Assembly: GCA_017475235.1 (NCBI GenBank)
Contig: JAFVGA010000010.1
Span: 1 to 62,622, forward strand
From: Eubacterium sp.
GTDB lineage: Bacteria > Bacillota > Clostridia > Lachnospirales > Lachnospiraceae
DNA: 62,622 nt
Reading direction: 5' to 3'
Made by a program: the position numbers and the translations under genes. Within the stretch, counting starts at the first letter, position 1. Each line of letters starts with the position of its first letter. Below, piece after piece: positions 60,511 through 62,622 of this stretch. The notes beneath the pieces were generated by a model. It ran no database searches. It was not told where the DNA came from and was given only the letters and a program-made list of their open reading frames with translations.

Positions 60511-62622
60511 ATGAAAGTGATTAAAAAAGTAACAGGAATTATTTTGGCGGCGGCACTAGTAGTGACTAGTGTTAATGTTTCGTTTGCGCCAAAGAACGTA
60601 AAAGCGGCAGACGTAGACCCAGTCACAGATTTGAAAGTCTACAACTATTGTGATTGGACCGGCAAATACTTCATATACTTTACACCACCTGCCAACGCCG
60701 AAGGCTACAGAGTCTATGTGGATGATGGCCCAATTGTAGCCAGATTAAAAGGCTCGGGTGAATACATCACAAACGATGATCTCAGTCAAGTATCAGCTGG
60801 CACACACCAGTTGAAGGTGGAGGCGTATGTGACAGTAGGCGGAATAACTAAAAATTCTACCAAGACATCAGTTAAATTTACAAAATCGGACCAGGTAGGT
60901 ACATTCACTGACATTCCACAAATCTACATTAAATCTGGCGCCATCTCGTCAAACTATCGTTTTTATGATGACGTGAGCATAGCAGTGGTAGACCAAGACG
61001 GCGGTAGCAAAGGCCTAGGTTGTATAGATGATGAAGGTGCTCACAGAGACAAAGCCACCACGACAAAATACTCAGACATAATAGATACAAATTCTAATAT
61101 CAAAATCCGTGGAAACACAACGTCCACTCAACCAAAGAAAGCATATAACATAAAGTTTAGTGGAAAGAAATCTGTTCTAGGAATTCCAAAGGGCAAAAAG
61201 TGGTGCTTGCTTGCAAACTCAATGGACAAGTCTCTTATGAGAGATACACTTTCATACAACTTTGGTTTGGAAAATGGAGTAAAGTATACTTCGCAGAGCA
61301 GATATGTTGATGTATATCTGAATGGAGACTATAAAGGCAACTACCAGCTATGTGAGCCGGTGGAGGCGAAGAGCAATCGTGTGGAGACGGACGCATACAA
61401 CCCTGGAAATAATGACATCCTATTAGAGTACGGAACAAGAAACGAGCCGGACGTGGATCATTTCAATACTGACATTTACAACCAGACTTTTGATGTGAAC
61501 GACCCCGAAAAAGGCGACGACCTAACCGACGAAGAAGTGGATGCAAAAATCACAAGAGCAAAGAATTTCCTAACAAACTTTGAAAGGATGCTCAGAGGTA
61601 GCGTCAACAACCTGGAAGTTTTATCTAAATATATAGATGTAGACAGTTTTGTGGATTACTACATCGCAAATGAACTATTCAAAAATGTAGATTTCAATTT
61701 CAGCTCAACTAGATTCTACATAAAAGACAACAAGCTATATGCTGGTCCTATGTGGGATTTGGATTTGTCGAGCGGAAACTGCAAGAGCACCTATTACACT
61801 TCATATTATGAAGATGGAGATAGTAGCAAAGGCTATTATTGTCGAGGAATAAAGTACTACGAACGACTTTTCAAGAATGAAGAGTTTGTAAACTTAGTAA
61901 AACAACGCTACTACGATTTGCAGTACAAAATCCAGAGTTTATATCGTGACGACTCAACGGAAGTCAACAGCATCAAATACATAGTAAATAGATATGGAAA
62001 CAGCTTCCAAAGAAACTACATGTCCAAAGATAACGGTGGAGCTGGCTGGCAACTACGAAATGAGGATGGATATAGTTTCGCTGCAGAGTCTACCTGGTAT
62101 TCCTGGGAAGATCCTATCAACTTCTTGAAGGATTGGATGATCAGAAGAAATAATTGGCTATGCGGACAGTGGGACATTGACCAAGATGAAGCCTACGCCA
62201 AAGGCAAAGAAGCAGCAGAACCTACTACCACGCCCACACCAACAACGGCTGAGCCTACAAAAGCAACTACACTAGCGACTACAAATAACGAAACTAAAGG
62301 CAAACAGGCTACACCAGCTAGGAGGAGCATTAAACTTGGCCCAGTTACGGTAATCAAGGCGAAAAAGAGTGCAAAGAAGCTAAAAGTAACGCTAAAACGT
62401 TTGGAAAATGTGAGCGGATATCAGATAGCAGTATATAAGAAAAAGAAGAATGCGAAAGCTAATAAGAAGGCAATACGCAAGACCTACACAATTACGCTAA
62501 CTACTAAGATCAAATCTAAGAAATTTAAACGCAAAAAGCTATATGTAAGGGCTAGAGCCTATGCAATACTTCGTGGAAAAGTATACTATGGAGCTTGGGG
62601 CCCAATTAAAAAAGCTAAATAA
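60511..62622 (+). CDS. Secreted CotH-family kinase-like protein with basic FN3-like C-terminus
   Basis: A 703-residue exported protein. The signal peptide ends near NVKAAD (about residue 31). An FN3-like domain (about 35-125) is followed by a CotH domain (about 135-560). Diagnostic segments are IKIRGNTTSTQPKKAYNIKF, the KKWCLLANSMDKSLMRDTL stretch, VDVYLNGDYKGNYQLCEPVE, and the putative metal/catalytic MWDLDLSSGN (414-423). A Thr/Pro linker precedes the basic module (about 615-703: SAKKLKVTLKRLENVSGYQI, KSKKFKRKKLYVRARAYAIL). CotH proteins are atypical secreted protein kinases. The stop codon is the last codon of the window. Confidence 0.86.
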   Translation: MKVIKKVTGIILAAALVVTSVNVSFAPKNVKAADVDPVTDLKVYNYCDWTGKYFIYFTPPANAEGYRVYVDDGPIVARLKGSGEYITNDDLSQVSAGTHQLKVEAYVTVGGITKNSTKTSVKFTKSDQVGTFTDIPQIYIKSGAISSNYRFYDDVSIAVVDQDGGSKGLGCIDDEGAHRDKATTTKYSDIIDTNSNIKIRGNTTSTQPKKAYNIKFSGKKSVLGIPKGKKWCLLANSMDKSLMRDTLSYNFGLENGVKYTSQSRYVDVYLNGDYKGNYQLCEPVEAKSNRVETDAYNPGNNDILLEYGTRNEPDVDHFNTDIYNQTFDVNDPEKGDDLTDEEVDAKITRAKNFLTNFERMLRGSVNNLEVLSKYIDVDSFVDYYIANELFKNVDFNFSSTRFYIKDNKLYAGPMWDLDLSSGNCKSTYYTSYYEDGDSSKGYYCRGIKYYERLFKNEEFVNLVKQRYYDLQYKIQSLYRDDSTEVNSIKYIVNRYGNSFQRNYMSKDNGGAGWQLRNEDGYSFAAESTWYSWEDPINFLKDWMIRRNNWLCGQWDIDQDEAYAKGKEAAEPTTTPTPTTAEPTKATTLATTNNETKGKQATPARRSIKLGPVTVIKAKKSAKKLKVTLKRLENVSGYQIAVYKKKKNAKANKKAIRKTYTITLTTKIKSKKFKRKKLYVRARAYAILRGKVYYGAWGPIKKAK

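Overview
The window looks like chromosome from a low-GC anaerobic Firmicute, most likely a Lachnospiraceae member near Butyrivibrio, Roseburia or Lachnospira. This rests on a large SRP RNA of the Firmicutes type, a split transketolase, lysine-rich secreted FN3 proteins, DUF5696/NHL-Yip1 sugar-import modules and clan GH-Q glucan phosphorylases. No rRNA, tRNA, CRISPR array, phage or insertion sequence was recognised. Promoters with -35 and -10 boxes 17 nt apart and U-tract hairpin terminators delimit most units.

Left part (1-32 kb) is mainly housekeeping. It holds the 3' end of dnaE, an rRNA methyltransferase, a GH18 lipoprotein, tadA, SRP RNA, dnaX-ybaB-recR, an unusual 990-residue TPR/acidic-linker/AAA-like protein, split transketolase, a degenerate acidic sigma-70-like protein, murA, a secreted lysine-rich protein, leuA, metK, a B6 kinase with a divergent MocR regulator, pgcA, ispE, murI and plsC. 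Two gene fusions stand out. LeuA carries a complete C-terminal AraC-type DNA-binding domain, and the MocR/PdxR regulator is fused in frame to a CCA-adding tRNA nucleotidyltransferase.

Middle part (30.7-56 kb) reads as a beta-glucan (probably beta-1,3-glucan/laminarin) utilisation locus. Two substrate-binding proteins are present, one a membrane-anchored 1033-residue form with CBM-like modules. There are two separate permease pairs, an NHL-TPR-Yip1 membrane protein and a DUF5696 protein, but no transport ATPase. Two tandem secreted GH16 endo-glucanases and two phosphorylases (1059 and 923 residues) complete it. The inferred route is extracellular GH16 cleavage, import of oligosaccharides, phosphorolysis to glucose-1-phosphate, then PgcA to glucose-6-phosphate. 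An ABC exporter, luxS, a TIGR04076 protein and a GNAT acetyltransferase sit between the two phosphorylase genes.

Right end (56-62.6 kb) is a run of secreted proteins. Four of the five end in a very basic FN3-like module of about 90 residues; a more divergent relative occurs in the protein at 15.3-16.6 kb. The last gene is a CotH-family secreted kinase-like protein carrying the same module. Because CotH kinases phosphorylate serines in Lys-rich repeats, the row may be a secreted kinase with its substrates; this is inference.
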